Assembly (NCBI GenBank): GCA_017544665.1
Contig: JAFYDS010000124.1
Location: 1 to 44,485, forward strand
DNA length: 44,485 nt
Direction of reading: 5' to 3'
From: Clostridia bacterium
Lineage (GTDB): Bacteria; Bacillota; Clostridia; Oscillospirales; Acutalibacteraceae
The notes below the pieces were generated by a model. That model was given only the letters and a program-made list of their open reading frames with translations, was not told the DNA's origin and searched no databases. Below are positions 31,848 to 39,145 of the stretch, in pieces. The position numbers were made by a program, and so were the translations under genes. How positions within the stretch are numbered: the first letter of the stretch is position 1; each line of letters starts with the position of its first letter.

Positions 31848-31884
31848 ATGCGGAATTCCGAATTCCGCATTCCGAATTCGCAGA
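31848..31884. repeat. Palindromic GAATTC-rich intergenic repeat
   Basis: ATGCGGAATTCCGAATTCCGCAT is a perfect 23-bp palindrome (about 31848-31870), followed by a partial second unit. In style it resembles the ATTCCAAATTCC elements at 5525 and 5866. Confidence 0.55.
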
Positions 31885-31899
31885 AAGGAGGCGGCATCC

Positions 31900-32367
31900 G
31901 TGGCCGCGGCAAACAAAGATCTGCCCCGCGTGGCACAAAACAAAAAGGCGTATCACGACTATTTTGTGCTGGAAACCTTTGAAGCGGGGATCGCGCTGTT
32001 CGGCACGGAAGTCAAATCCATCCGCAAGGGACGCGTGAACCTCAAGGACAGCTGGTGCAACATCGTGAACGGCGAAATCTTTGCCAACGGGATGCATATC
32101 AGCCCCTATGAGCAGGGCAACATCTTCAACCGCGATCCGATGCGGCCGAAGAAGCTGCTGATGCACAAACGCGAGATCGCCCGGCTGTACGCCGAGGTGA
32201 AGCAGCAGGGTCTGACGCTCGTTCCGCTGTCGATCTATTTTCTGAACGGCAGGGCGAAGCTGGAAATCGGGCTTTGCAAGGGCAAAAAGAACTACGACAA
32301 GCGCGAAGCGCAGGCGCTCAAGGACGCGAAACGCGACATGGAGCGCGGCATGAAAGCAAACAGTTGA
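31900..32367 (+). CDS. smpB: SsrA-binding protein SmpB
   Basis: 155 aa from GTG 31900, with AAAGGAGG upstream. OB-fold with [49 protein letters not shown], then [11 protein letters not shown] and the basic C-terminal tail ([25 protein letters not shown]) that enters the decoding centre. It delivers tmRNA to stalled ribosomes. The tmRNA gene begins only 3 nt after the stop codon, so the two are probably cotranscribed and processed. Confidence 0.97.
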   Translation: MAAANKDLPRVAQNKKAYHDYFVLETFEAGIALFGTEVKSIRKGRVNLKDSWCNIVNGEIFANGMHISPYEQGNIFNRDPMRPKKLLMHKREIARLYAEVKQQGLTLVPLSIYFLNGRAKLEIGLCKGKKNYDKREAQALKDAKRDMERGMKANS

Positions 32368-32370
32368 TAT

Positions 32371-32717
32371 GGGGACGAAAGGATTTCGACGGGGATCCGG
32401 AAGTATGAGAAGCGGGTAGTGGTGCGGTACCACTCTAAAAATCGCAACTTCTAAATTGAACTGACAATACTACAGTTTTAAAGGCTGCTTAACGCGGCCC
32501 GTCTGTGCGCTGAGGACTGCGGCAGCGTAACAGGCGTCGATCAGCAGTGAACGTGAACGGTCGAACGGTTCGGCGGCCGTCATGCATCAGAGCCTACTCA
32601 ACCGCTGAGCCTGTCAACCGGCGCTGCGGGGCGGGAATGTCAAACGATTGACTGCACCCGGAGAAACTTGTATGGATGGGTTTTCGGACGCGGTTTCGAT
32701 TACCGCCGTCTCCACCA
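32371..32717 (+). ncRNA. ssrA: tmRNA (ssrA)
   Basis: 347 nt. tRNA-like ends: 5' GGGGACG pairs with 3' CGTCTCC, discriminator A and encoded CCA at 32717, T-arm GTTTTCGGACGCGGTTTCGATTACCGCC-like region near the 3' end, and GGATTTCGACGGGG after the 5' arm. Candidate tag reading frame at about 32460-32489 reads (T)DNTTVLKAA then TAA; the resume codon falls near nt 90, the usual place, but is ACT or GAC rather than GCN. Pseudoknot segments follow. It rescues stalled ribosomes with SmpB. Confidence 0.93.
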
Positions 32718-32718
32718 G

Positions 32719-32745
32719 AAAAAAGCGCCCCGCGGGGCGCTTTTT
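32719..32745 (+). terminator. Terminator of smpB-ssrA
   Basis: A-run, GCGCCCC (32725-32731)/GGGGCGC (32734-32740), then T5, immediately after the tmRNA. Confidence 0.85.
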
Positions 32746-32780
32746 CAGCTGTCAGCAGTCAGCGGTTAGCCGTCAGCGGC
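32746..32780. repeat. Low-complexity GTCAGC/CAGTCAGC repeat
   Basis: Tandem degenerate (G/A)GTCAGC units of the same family as those at 23004-23029. Confidence 0.5.
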
Positions 32781-32809
32781 GGCGTTCCGCGCGGCGGCAA
32801 GATTTCCTA

Positions 32810-32838
32810 TTGACTTGCTGTGTAATTTGTGATAAAAT
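32810..32838 (+). promoter_or_regulatory. Sigma-A promoter of the GNAT gene
   Basis: TTGACT (32810-32815), a 17-bp spacer and TAAAAT (32833-32838). Confidence 0.75.
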
Positions 32839-32877
32839 TATAAGGCTATACAAAACAAGGGCAAAGAGGTTCAAATA

Positions 32878-33324
32878 ATGGAAGAATATATCATTCGGGA
32901 AACAGAAGATTTTCTCGCGCTGTCCACGCTGTTCCATGAAAGCGGCATGGGCGTCGCGATCGAGGACCGGGTACCGGAGCGCGTGATCAAAATGTGGCGG
33001 ATGGACGACCCGCAGACGGGCGAACTGATGGCCGCCTCGACGCTTGAAATGCGCGCGGGGGTGTATTCGCTCGGCGACATCGCCGTCCGGAACGATCTGC
33101 ACTGCAAGGGCTACGGCAAAGTGATGCAGAACGTCGTCTTCACCGAAGCGAGAAAGCGCGGGATCAAGGAATTGTGGGCCTGCGCCAAGGAGCCTGCCTA
33201 TTACGAGCACAGCGGCTGGCAGAAGATGGACTGGGACACCGCGCCCAAAATCGCCGTCTACTGCAGCACCTGCGGCAAACGCGGCACGCTTTGCTACCCG
33301 GAAATCATGAAATATACGCTGTAA
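32878..33324 (+). CDS. GNAT-family N-acetyltransferase
   Basis: 148 aa, ATG 32878 with AGAGG upstream. GNAT fold: central strand ASTLEMRAGVYSLGDIAVRNDLHCKGYGKVMQNVVFTEA, with the acetyl-CoA pyrophosphate loop as HCKGYGK (Q/RxxGxG/A variant), and late YYEHSGWQKM. A CxxC (YCSTCGKRGTLC) near the C-terminus could bind metal. It transfers acetyl from acetyl-CoA to an unknown amine. Own promoter and terminator; monocistronic. Confidence 0.85.
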   Translation: MEEYIIRETEDFLALSTLFHESGMGVAIEDRVPERVIKMWRMDDPQTGELMAASTLEMRAGVYSLGDIAVRNDLHCKGYGKVMQNVVFTEARKRGIKELWACAKEPAYYEHSGWQKMDWDTAPKIAVYCSTCGKRGTLCYPEIMKYTL

Positions 33325-33325
33325 A

Positions 33326-33351
33326 AAAAACCGCCGAAGGGCGGTTTTTTT
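33326..33351 (+). terminator. Terminator of the GNAT gene
   Basis: ACCGCC/GGCGGT stem (33330-33345) with a GAAG loop and a T7 run. Confidence 0.85.
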
Positions 33352-33382
33352 AGTGTGCAGTGTGGAGTGCGCAGTGGAGTCG
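33352..33382. repeat. Low-complexity AGTGTGCAGTGTGGAGTG repeat
   Basis: Same type of stuttering unit as at 22937-22970, again directly after a terminator. Confidence 0.5.
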
Positions 33383-33397
33383 ACCGCAACCATGTAA

Positions 33398-33421
33398 GAA
33401 GCCGCCCCAGTGGGCGGCTTC
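33398..33421 (-). terminator. Terminator of the minus-strand GH36 operon
   Basis: Perfect 10-bp stem GAAGCCGCCC (33398-33407)/GGGCGGCTTC (33412-33421), just beyond the kinase-like gene. Confidence 0.7.
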
Positions 33422-33423
33422 GT

Positions 33424-34542
33424 TCAGTTTTCAGTTTTTTCTTTATAGATCCGCTGCACGAGCGCTTCCATTTGCGGCATGACGCGCTCGATCTCTTCTA
33501 CCATCTTGAACTGGTTGCGGGCGCGGACGAGGTTGTGATCGGGGTAGTCGATCTTGAAATAGGTGTCGCCGCACAGGTAGTCTGTCAGGAAGCGGACGCC
33601 GCATTCATAGGTCATCAGCTTCGCGGAGAAGGCGAGGTGGTCGATCTCCGCCTTGGTCAGCGCGTCGGCGCAGGCGGACAGATAGCCGTCGGTGTAGGCT
33701 TCGAACAAGTCGAGCGAGATCGAGACCTTCGACAGGTCCGGCTCGTCCTCAAACGCGGTCTTCGCGCCGAAGCGGATCGCGTCGCCGAAGTCGTAAAGGC
33801 TCAGCCCCGGCATAATGGTGTCGAGGTCGATCACGCAAAGCCCCTTGTTCGTCGTCTCGTCAAAGAGAATGTTGTTGAGCTTGGTGTCGTTGTGCGTTAC
33901 GCGCAGCGGCATTTTGCCTTCCCGAAGCAGCTCGAGCGCCACGCCGGCGTCCTTTTCGCGTGAGAGCGCAAAGTCGATCTCTTTCCGGACGTCCGACGCG
34001 CGGTTGATGCAGTCCGCGGCAACAGCCGCCTTGAACGCTTCGACGCGCTTCGGCGTGTGGTGAAAGTCGGGGATCGTCTCATAGAGGCTTTCGATCGGAT
34101 AGTTCGCGAGCAGCCGCTGGAACCGCCCGAAGCTTTCACCCGCCGAGCGGAAGATTGCGCTGTCTTCGATCAGGTCATAGGTGAAGCTGTGGTCGATGAA
34201 CGCGTAGATTCGCCAGCACTGCTCCCCGTCGTGCAGACACAGCGCCCCGTCGGTCGTCTTGCGGAAATGCAGCGTTTCGCGCTCCGGATCTCCGCCGTTT
34301 TCGCGGATCTGTTTGCGCAGATAGTGCGTCACGCGGACGATGTTTTCCATCAGCGCGTCCGGGTCCTTGAAGACGACGGTGTTGATGTTCTGGACGAGAT
34401 ACTTGTGCAGCTCGCCCTTGTCGCTGAAAACGACGAGGAACGTCGAGTTGATGTGTCCGTCGGTGAAGGTCTTGTAGCGGACCGGGTCGCCCTCAATGCC
34501 GAAGGCGCGGCAGACGTCGATGATTTTACGGAATGCGATCAT
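33424..34542 (-). CDS. Aminoglycoside-phosphotransferase-fold sugar kinase, N-acetylhexosamine 1-kinase-like
   Basis: 372 aa; start at 34542 overlaps the stop of the upstream CBM9 gene (ATGA). Nucleotide-binding N-lobe with a glycine-poor GHINSTFLV loop and Lys in LHKYLVQNIN. Catalytic loop VTHNDTKLNNILFD (His217-Asp219-Asn224) and metal-binding VIDLDTIMPGLSLYDFGDAIRFGA (Asp239, Asp241). This combination and length match NahK-type kinases that make sugar 1-phosphates in salvage of GlcNAc/GalNAc-containing glycans. In an operon with an alpha-galactosidase, it could instead phosphorylate galactose; the substrate is inferred, not visible. A general APH-family label is safe. Confidence 0.85.
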   Translation of the reverse strand: MIAFRKIIDVCRAFGIEGDPVRYKTFTDGHINSTFLVVFSDKGELHKYLVQNINTVVFKDPDALMENIVRVTHYLRKQIRENGGDPERETLHFRKTTDGALCLHDGEQCWRIYAFIDHSFTYDLIEDSAIFRSAGESFGRFQRLLANYPIESLYETIPDFHHTPKRVEAFKAAVAADCINRASDVRKEIDFALSREKDAGVALELLREGKMPLRVTHNDTKLNNILFDETTNKGLCVIDLDTIMPGLSLYDFGDAIRFGAKTAFEDEPDLSKVSISLDLFEAYTDGYLSACADALTKAEIDHLAFSAKLMTYECGVRFLTDYLCGDTYFKIDYPDHNLVRARNQFKMVEEIERVMPQMEALVQRIYKEKTEN

Positions 34543-35159
34543 GGCTGATCCTCCTCGATATGCAGGTGTGCGAAATGTGCCGGATTGTGAAAGCCCGGCG
34601 GATTGGTTCCCATCGGGGCGAACGCCGCCCAGTGCGGACGCGCGGTCTTGTCGCCGCATTTATAGCAGCAGAAGCGGTAGTCGCCCGCAGTTGCCGTAAA
34701 CGGTTTTCCTGTCAGCGCTTCGAGCAGGGCGCAGGGTATGAATAGTTCCACGCCCCAGCCGGTTTCTCGCGGCAGCGGCGTTACGACAGGAGATACATTC
34801 GTCAGCGCTTTGGTGAACACGCGGTTGTCGCGCGCGCTGCCCCACTGGGCGAGAAAAACGCCGCGGGGGTTCATCTCCACGTTAAGGTAGCCGCCGCCCG
34901 GGCTCGGCTGAAAGAAGCATTCGAGACAGCTGTCCTCCCATACGGGGTCGTCGCGCTCTTTGCAGACAGCGCGCAGGTCCGTTTCATCGGTCCAGAGGCG
35001 GACAAAGACGCCCTTTTCTTTGACAAAGCAAAGCTGAAAGAAGCTCTGCGGACGGTAGGGGGTTGCGGTTTCCCAGTGAAAACGATCGATCGCGCCGACC
35101 GGGACGCGTTCCCAGATCGGCGCTTTCTCAAATGTCAGACTTTGATAGACGGCGCTCAT
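34539..35159 (-). CDS. CBM9-like carbohydrate-binding protein
   Basis: 206 aa; start at 35159 overlaps the GH36 stop (ATGA). Beta-sandwich pattern of the carbohydrate-binding family 9-like domain: FFQLCFVKEKGVFVRLW, DPVWEDSCLECFFQPSPGGGYLNVEMNPRGVFLAQW and WGVELFIPCALLEALTG, with the conserved aromatic and EFF-type residues. No signal peptide, so it is cytoplasmic, and it may be a stand-alone module assisting the glycosidase. The role is inferred from the operon. Confidence 0.78.
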   Translation of the reverse strand: MSAVYQSLTFEKAPIWERVPVGAIDRFHWETATPYRPQSFFQLCFVKEKGVFVRLWTDETDLRAVCKERDDPVWEDSCLECFFQPSPGGGYLNVEMNPRGVFLAQWGSARDNRVFTKALTNVSPVVTPLPRETGWGVELFIPCALLEALTGKPFTATAGDYRFCCYKCGDKTARPHWAAFAPMGTNPPGFHNPAHFAHLHIEEDQP

Positions 35160-37504
35160 TCGGTGACTTCCTGCAGGTAGTACATTCTGGAGTCGGTGTC
35201 GAGCAGAATGCGGCTGACGCCGGGCTTGTAGCCGGAAAGCACGAACGGCTGGTGCGGCTTGAAGCCGGACGCCATCAGGGCGTCGCCGCCGATGGTGTAG
35301 TTTTCTTTCTCACAGCGCAGCTTGACGTTTTCGGCAAGGAACTCATAGAGCTTGCTTTCTTCGATGTCGATCTTCTTCGGCAGCGGGACGTTGAGGATCT
35401 CGCCGATGTTGCGGATCGAGAACAGCTGGACGCGCTCGGAAAGGGCGTAGTTCTTTTCCGGATCCAGATCGGTGAAGCGGATCACGTCGTTGCCCCAGTT
35501 GGGGATCACGCGGTTGACAAAGTAGCCCAGCATGCTTTCGCTCTTGTCGGGCGAGGTGATCTGCCATTTGCAGAAGTTCTCGGTGAAGAAGTCGCCGATC
35601 CGGCTGTATTCGCCGTACTGTAAGAGCTTGCGGTGCTTCTTATAGAACTCGATCTGCTTTTTGACCGCGGCTTTGTCAAACTTCGAAAGCATGGTCACAT
35701 CCAGCTCGTAGCCGAGCAGACCGAACGCCGAGACGTTGAAGCGGTGTTCGATGCCCGACTGCCGCAGGCAGGCGAACGACGGTGTGCAGGCGACGTGCAT
35801 GGTCATAACGGACTGCGGATAGCCGTAGGATGTGCCGGACTGGATGTAGATACGTTCGAGCGCGTCGGTGTCGTCCGACGTCCAGCACTGCGGCATATAG
35901 CAGAACGAGCCGAGGTCGAAGCGGTTGCCGCCGGAGGAGCAGGACTCGAAGAGGATCTCCGGGAACCGTTCGGTCAGCGCGCCCCAAATCTCATAGAGAC
36001 CGAGAATGAAGCGGTGGAAGAATTCACCCGACCGTGCGTCCTTGCGGTGCGAGAAGACGTCGGACAGCTGGCGGTTGTAGTCCCACTTGATATATTCGAT
36101 ATGCCCGTAGCGGAACACGTCGGTCATCGTGTTGATGATGTGCTCCACGACGTCGGGGTTCGTCAGGTCGAGCACAAGCTGGTTGCGTCCCTGCGACGGT
36201 TCATAGGTGTCGGTCTGGATCGCCCAGGTCGGGTGCGCGCGATAGAGGTCGCTGTCGGGCGAGACCATTTCCGGCTCAACCCAGAGGCCGAACATCAGAC
36301 CCATGTCGTTGATCTTTTTGGCGAGGCCGTCGATCCCGGAGGGCAGCTTCTTTTTGTTGACATACCAGTCGCCGAGCGAGCACTTGTCGTTATTCCGCTT
36401 GCCGAACCAGCCGTCGTCGAGGACGAAGAGCTCCGCGCCGATGTCCTTCGCGGCCTGCGCGATGCCGAGAATCTTCTTTTCGTTGAAGTTGAAATAGGTC
36501 GCTTCCCAGTTGTTGACGAGGATCGGGCGCTCGCGGTTCTTCCAGTAGCCGCGGACGATGTGCTCCTTGACGAACAGGTGCATATTCTGGCTCATGCCGT
36601 TGAGACCCTTGTCAGAGAAGGTCATGACGCTTTCCGGCGTGTCGAACTCCTTGCCCGGTTCAAGCAGCCAGTCGAACTCGAACGGGTTGATACCGTTCTG
36701 GATGCGGACCAGCCCGTGGGTCGAAACCTCGGCGCGGGCGATGTGGTTGCCGGAATAGACGAGGTTGAAGCCGTAGCATTCGCCCCGCAGCTCGCTGCAG
36801 TCGCCGCACTTGATCGCGAAGAACGGGTTGTGGCGGTTGGAGCTTGCGCCGGTGATCGAGCCGAACGAGGTGACGCCGGGCTGGAGCTTGTGCTCGTGCT
36901 TATAGCGCTCGCGGATCCACGCGCCGTCGAAGGTCAGCATGGTGTAGTCTCCGCGCTGCAGGTCGATCTGCATGCTCATGAGCTCTTTGATATGGATCGG
37001 CTTCTTGCCCGTATTGGTCAGGCGGACCGCGCGGGTGATCACGTTGCACTCCTCAAAGACGGTATAGAACAGCCGCAGCTCGGCGCCGAGGATCTTGTCT
37101 TCGAGGACGACGGTCAGCGTCTGGCTTTCGCCGTAGGCGGAGGGCAGTCCGTGCAGCTCCGGCTTCGTTTCGCCGACCGAGGCGGAGGCGAAGAGAAAGT
37201 CGGTCGTGAAGTTGTCGTCCGCAGCGAGAACATCCATGGCGGGGAGGCGGTAATCACCCTTGCCGTAGGCGGAATACTCGAGCGCGATATGGTCGAGCGA
37301 CAGGGACGTGTCCTTCTGCGAGCGGGGCGTGCCGTTGCTGTAGCCGCATTCGTGCTTGTCGTAAAGGAAGGTGAAGTCGTCGGCGTTGCGGATCTTCTTG
37401 CCGTAGTACAGGCTTTCGAGCTGACCCGAGGGCAGCGCGCGCAGCAGATAGCTGGTGTCCTTTGTCTGCAGATGGAAGACGTTGTCTTTGTTGCAATAAA
37501 TCAT
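35156..37504 (-). CDS. Alpha-galactosidase, GH36
   Basis: 782 aa. Start at 37504 with GGAG upstream; the frame could be extended 13 codons but not with a site. N-terminal beta-sandwich (about 1-330), catalytic barrel with LFVLDDGWFGKRNND (about 359-373), FGLWVEPEM (about 405-413), nucleophile Asp475 in YIKWDYNRQLS and an SDDTD segment (543-547) that holds the acid/base, then a C-terminal beta-domain. Matches family-36 bacterial enzymes of the AgaA/MelA type that release galactose from raffinose-series sugars or glycolipids. Cytoplasmic (no signal). First gene of a three-gene operon with CBM9-like and kinase-like genes, overlapping by 4 nt each. Confidence 0.95.
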   Translation of the reverse strand: MIYCNKDNVFHLQTKDTSYLLRALPSGQLESLYYGKKIRNADDFTFLYDKHECGYSNGTPRSQKDTSLSLDHIALEYSAYGKGDYRLPAMDVLAADDNFTTDFLFASASVGETKPELHGLPSAYGESQTLTVVLEDKILGAELRLFYTVFEECNVITRAVRLTNTGKKPIHIKELMSMQIDLQRGDYTMLTFDGAWIRERYKHEHKLQPGVTSFGSITGASSNRHNPFFAIKCGDCSELRGECYGFNLVYSGNHIARAEVSTHGLVRIQNGINPFEFDWLLEPGKEFDTPESVMTFSDKGLNGMSQNMHLFVKEHIVRGYWKNRERPILVNNWEATYFNFNEKKILGIAQAAKDIGAELFVLDDGWFGKRNNDKCSLGDWYVNKKKLPSGIDGLAKKINDMGLMFGLWVEPEMVSPDSDLYRAHPTWAIQTDTYEPSQGRNQLVLDLTNPDVVEHIINTMTDVFRYGHIEYIKWDYNRQLSDVFSHRKDARSGEFFHRFILGLYEIWGALTERFPEILFESCSSGGNRFDLGSFCYMPQCWTSDDTDALERIYIQSGTSYGYPQSVMTMHVACTPSFACLRQSGIEHRFNVSAFGLLGYELDVTMLSKFDKAAVKKQIEFYKKHRKLLQYGEYSRIGDFFTENFCKWQITSPDKSESMLGYFVNRVIPNWGNDVIRFTDLDPEKNYALSERVQLFSIRNIGEILNVPLPKKIDIEESKLYEFLAENVKLRCEKENYTIGGDALMASGFKPHQPFVLSGYKPGVSRILLDTDSRMYYLQEVTE

Positions 37505-37522
37505 ACTGTTTTCTCCTTTATC

Positions 37523-37575
37523 TATGGTATTTGCCATATACAATTATTTTACATCGTGCGGCATAGGCTTGTCAA
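37523..37575 (-). promoter_or_regulatory. Promoter and operator-like dyad of the GH36 operon
   Basis: On the minus strand: TTGACA (37570-37575), an 18-bp spacer and TAAAAT (37546-37551). A dyad TATGG-N6-CCATA (37523-37538) lies downstream of the start of transcription and could be a repressor site. Regulator not in the window. Confidence 0.6.
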
Positions 37576-37653
37576 CGGCGGGAGAGTAGAAAAAACGGCG
37601 GCGATTTTGTGCATTGTGGCTTTTGGCGCGTCCGGCAAAGCGAAAAGCAAAAA

Positions 37654-37685
37654 CGGCAGCCCGCCCGGAAAGGGCGAAGCTGCCG
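37654..37685 (-). terminator. Terminator of the BspA-type gene
   Basis: CGGCAGC (37654-37660) pairs with GCTGCCG (37679-37685), with inner CGCCC/GGGCG; on the minus strand a T-rich run follows. Confidence 0.7.
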
Positions 37686-37708
37686 AGAGGGGAAAGAAAA
37701 GGGGGCAA

Positions 37709-38884
37709 CTATTTGAGGTCGGCTTTGACGATGACTTTATTCTTGCAGCCGGCGTTGAGGAGTGCCTGCTTCATTTCTGCTGTCTTGACATAGACCTTGC
37801 AGTCTGTGGGGGGCTTTTTCAAGAATGCGGCGCTCTTGCTCTCCGCAGTCAAAAACGCCGGATCGGTTGCAAGTACGCGCAGCTTCTTGAGCCCGGTGCA
37901 GTCCGAGAACGCAAAGCGATGGATGGATTGAATCTCCGCCGGGACTGTAAAGGAAGTGAGCGATTTGCAAAGATAGAACGTATGGTAGCCGATGGACTGA
38001 ATGTGGTCTGTCCGATAGACGGCTTTCAGTTTGCCGCATCCTTCAAAGACGCACGCCAGAAGATTGAAACCGACAGATTCTTTTGGAAGATAGACCTTTT
38101 CGAGCTTTGAACAGTAGCCGAACGCGTAGGACTGTATAAACATGTCGTTTTCATCCGTGCGGTCTTCAAACACGACTTTCTTTAAGCTGTTGTTATATTC
38201 GAATGCGCACCACTTCACAATACAGTTTCCGGAAATCCGTACGGTATTCAGCCCCGAATGGGAGAACGCCTCATCTCCAATCGTTTCCAGCGAAGAAGGA
38301 AAGCGGATGCTTTTCAGGTTTCTGCATTTGTAAAAGGCTTGTCTTTCAATGCGCTTTAATCCATTACCCAAAAAACAGACCTGTTCCAAGGGGTGACAAT
38401 CGCGAAAGGCACATTCTTCGATTGTTTCCACACTTTCCGGAATCGTGATTTGTTTTAGCTTTTTGCAACCGCTGAACGCAAAAGGTCCTATAGAAACAAC
38501 CGATGGGGGAATGTTGATCTCCCGCAAAGAAAGCATGTGGATAAAGGCCTTTTCTCCTATCACCTGAATGCTGTCCGGTAATACGATTTTTTTAACGGTT
38601 AAGGATCGATATGGGTCTGTATAACTGTCTTCACAATAGATTTTTGTAACCGGAATACCGTCAATCTGAGACGGAATGACAATCTTTTTGACGCCCGCCT
38701 TCGCCTCCTCGGAATCGAAAAGCTTCACAACAATATAATAGGCCTCAGTCTGTTCGCTGGCAGGAATTAGCTGATAAACCACATGATCCACAACGATACG
38801 ATTCTCTTCCTCCGCCGAAGAACAGAAGCAGCATACGCAAAGCAAGAGAACAAGGGCGAATAGAAAGAGTATACGTTTTTTCAT
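37709..38884 (-). CDS. Secreted BspA-type leucine-rich repeat protein
   Basis: 391 aa. Signal peptide 1-23 (KRILFLFALVLLLCVCCFCSSA; the cysteines could also form a lipobox). Then at least ten LRR_5 repeats of about 22 residues with the pattern L..I.IP.SV..IG..AF..C..L (IPPSVVSIGPFAFSGCKKLKQITIPESVETIEECAF is typical). Short C-terminal region ending KVIVKADLK. BspA-like proteins are exported and bind host or bacterial surface proteins; the specific partner is unknown. Alone in its transcription unit and divergent from the glycosyltransferase gene. Confidence 0.9.
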   Translation of the reverse strand: MKKRILFLFALVLLLCVCCFCSSAEEENRIVVDHVVYQLIPASEQTEAYYIVVKLFDSEEAKAGVKKIVIPSQIDGIPVTKIYCEDSYTDPYRSLTVKKIVLPDSIQVIGEKAFIHMLSLREINIPPSVVSIGPFAFSGCKKLKQITIPESVETIEECAFRDCHPLEQVCFLGNGLKRIERQAFYKCRNLKSIRFPSSLETIGDEAFSHSGLNTVRISGNCIVKWCAFEYNNSLKKVVFEDRTDENDMFIQSYAFGYCSKLEKVYLPKESVGFNLLACVFEGCGKLKAVYRTDHIQSIGYHTFYLCKSLTSFTVPAEIQSIHRFAFSDCTGLKKLRVLATDPAFLTAESKSAAFLKKPPTDCKVYVKTAEMKQALLNAGCKNKVIVKADLK

Positions 38885-39080
38885 AGGAAACGCTCCTTTC
38901 GTTTTTTGCTTTCACCTATATATGTCAAAAACCGTAAAAGCTTACAACTTTTTTCATTTTTTTGAAAAAAAGCGGGTGCTTTATCTTTCTTATCATACCG
39001 CTCTTTCGTTGCCGCGCTGTGTCGCTGTGTTGAATAATATGTAAACAGTCGGTCCCGTTTCTTAATTTTTCGCGGATTGC

Positions 39081-39109
39081 TTGCAAAGCGCGGCAAATCA
39101 TGGTATCAT
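39081..39109 (+). promoter_or_regulatory. Sigma-A promoter of the glycosyltransferase operon
   Basis: TTGCAA (39081-39086), a 17-bp spacer and TATCAT (39104-39109). Transcription would start near 39116, which rules out start codons upstream of that. Confidence 0.65.
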
Positions 39110-39145
39110 ATCTATAACTGTGCAGATCCCATACCTGCGAGGGGA

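Noticed and set aside
35633..38110. 825-aa open frame on the plus strand
   Set aside because: It is the antisense shadow of the GH36 and BspA genes; low-complexity Val/Arg/Asp/His composition with no domain, while the minus strand carries clear catalytic motifs.
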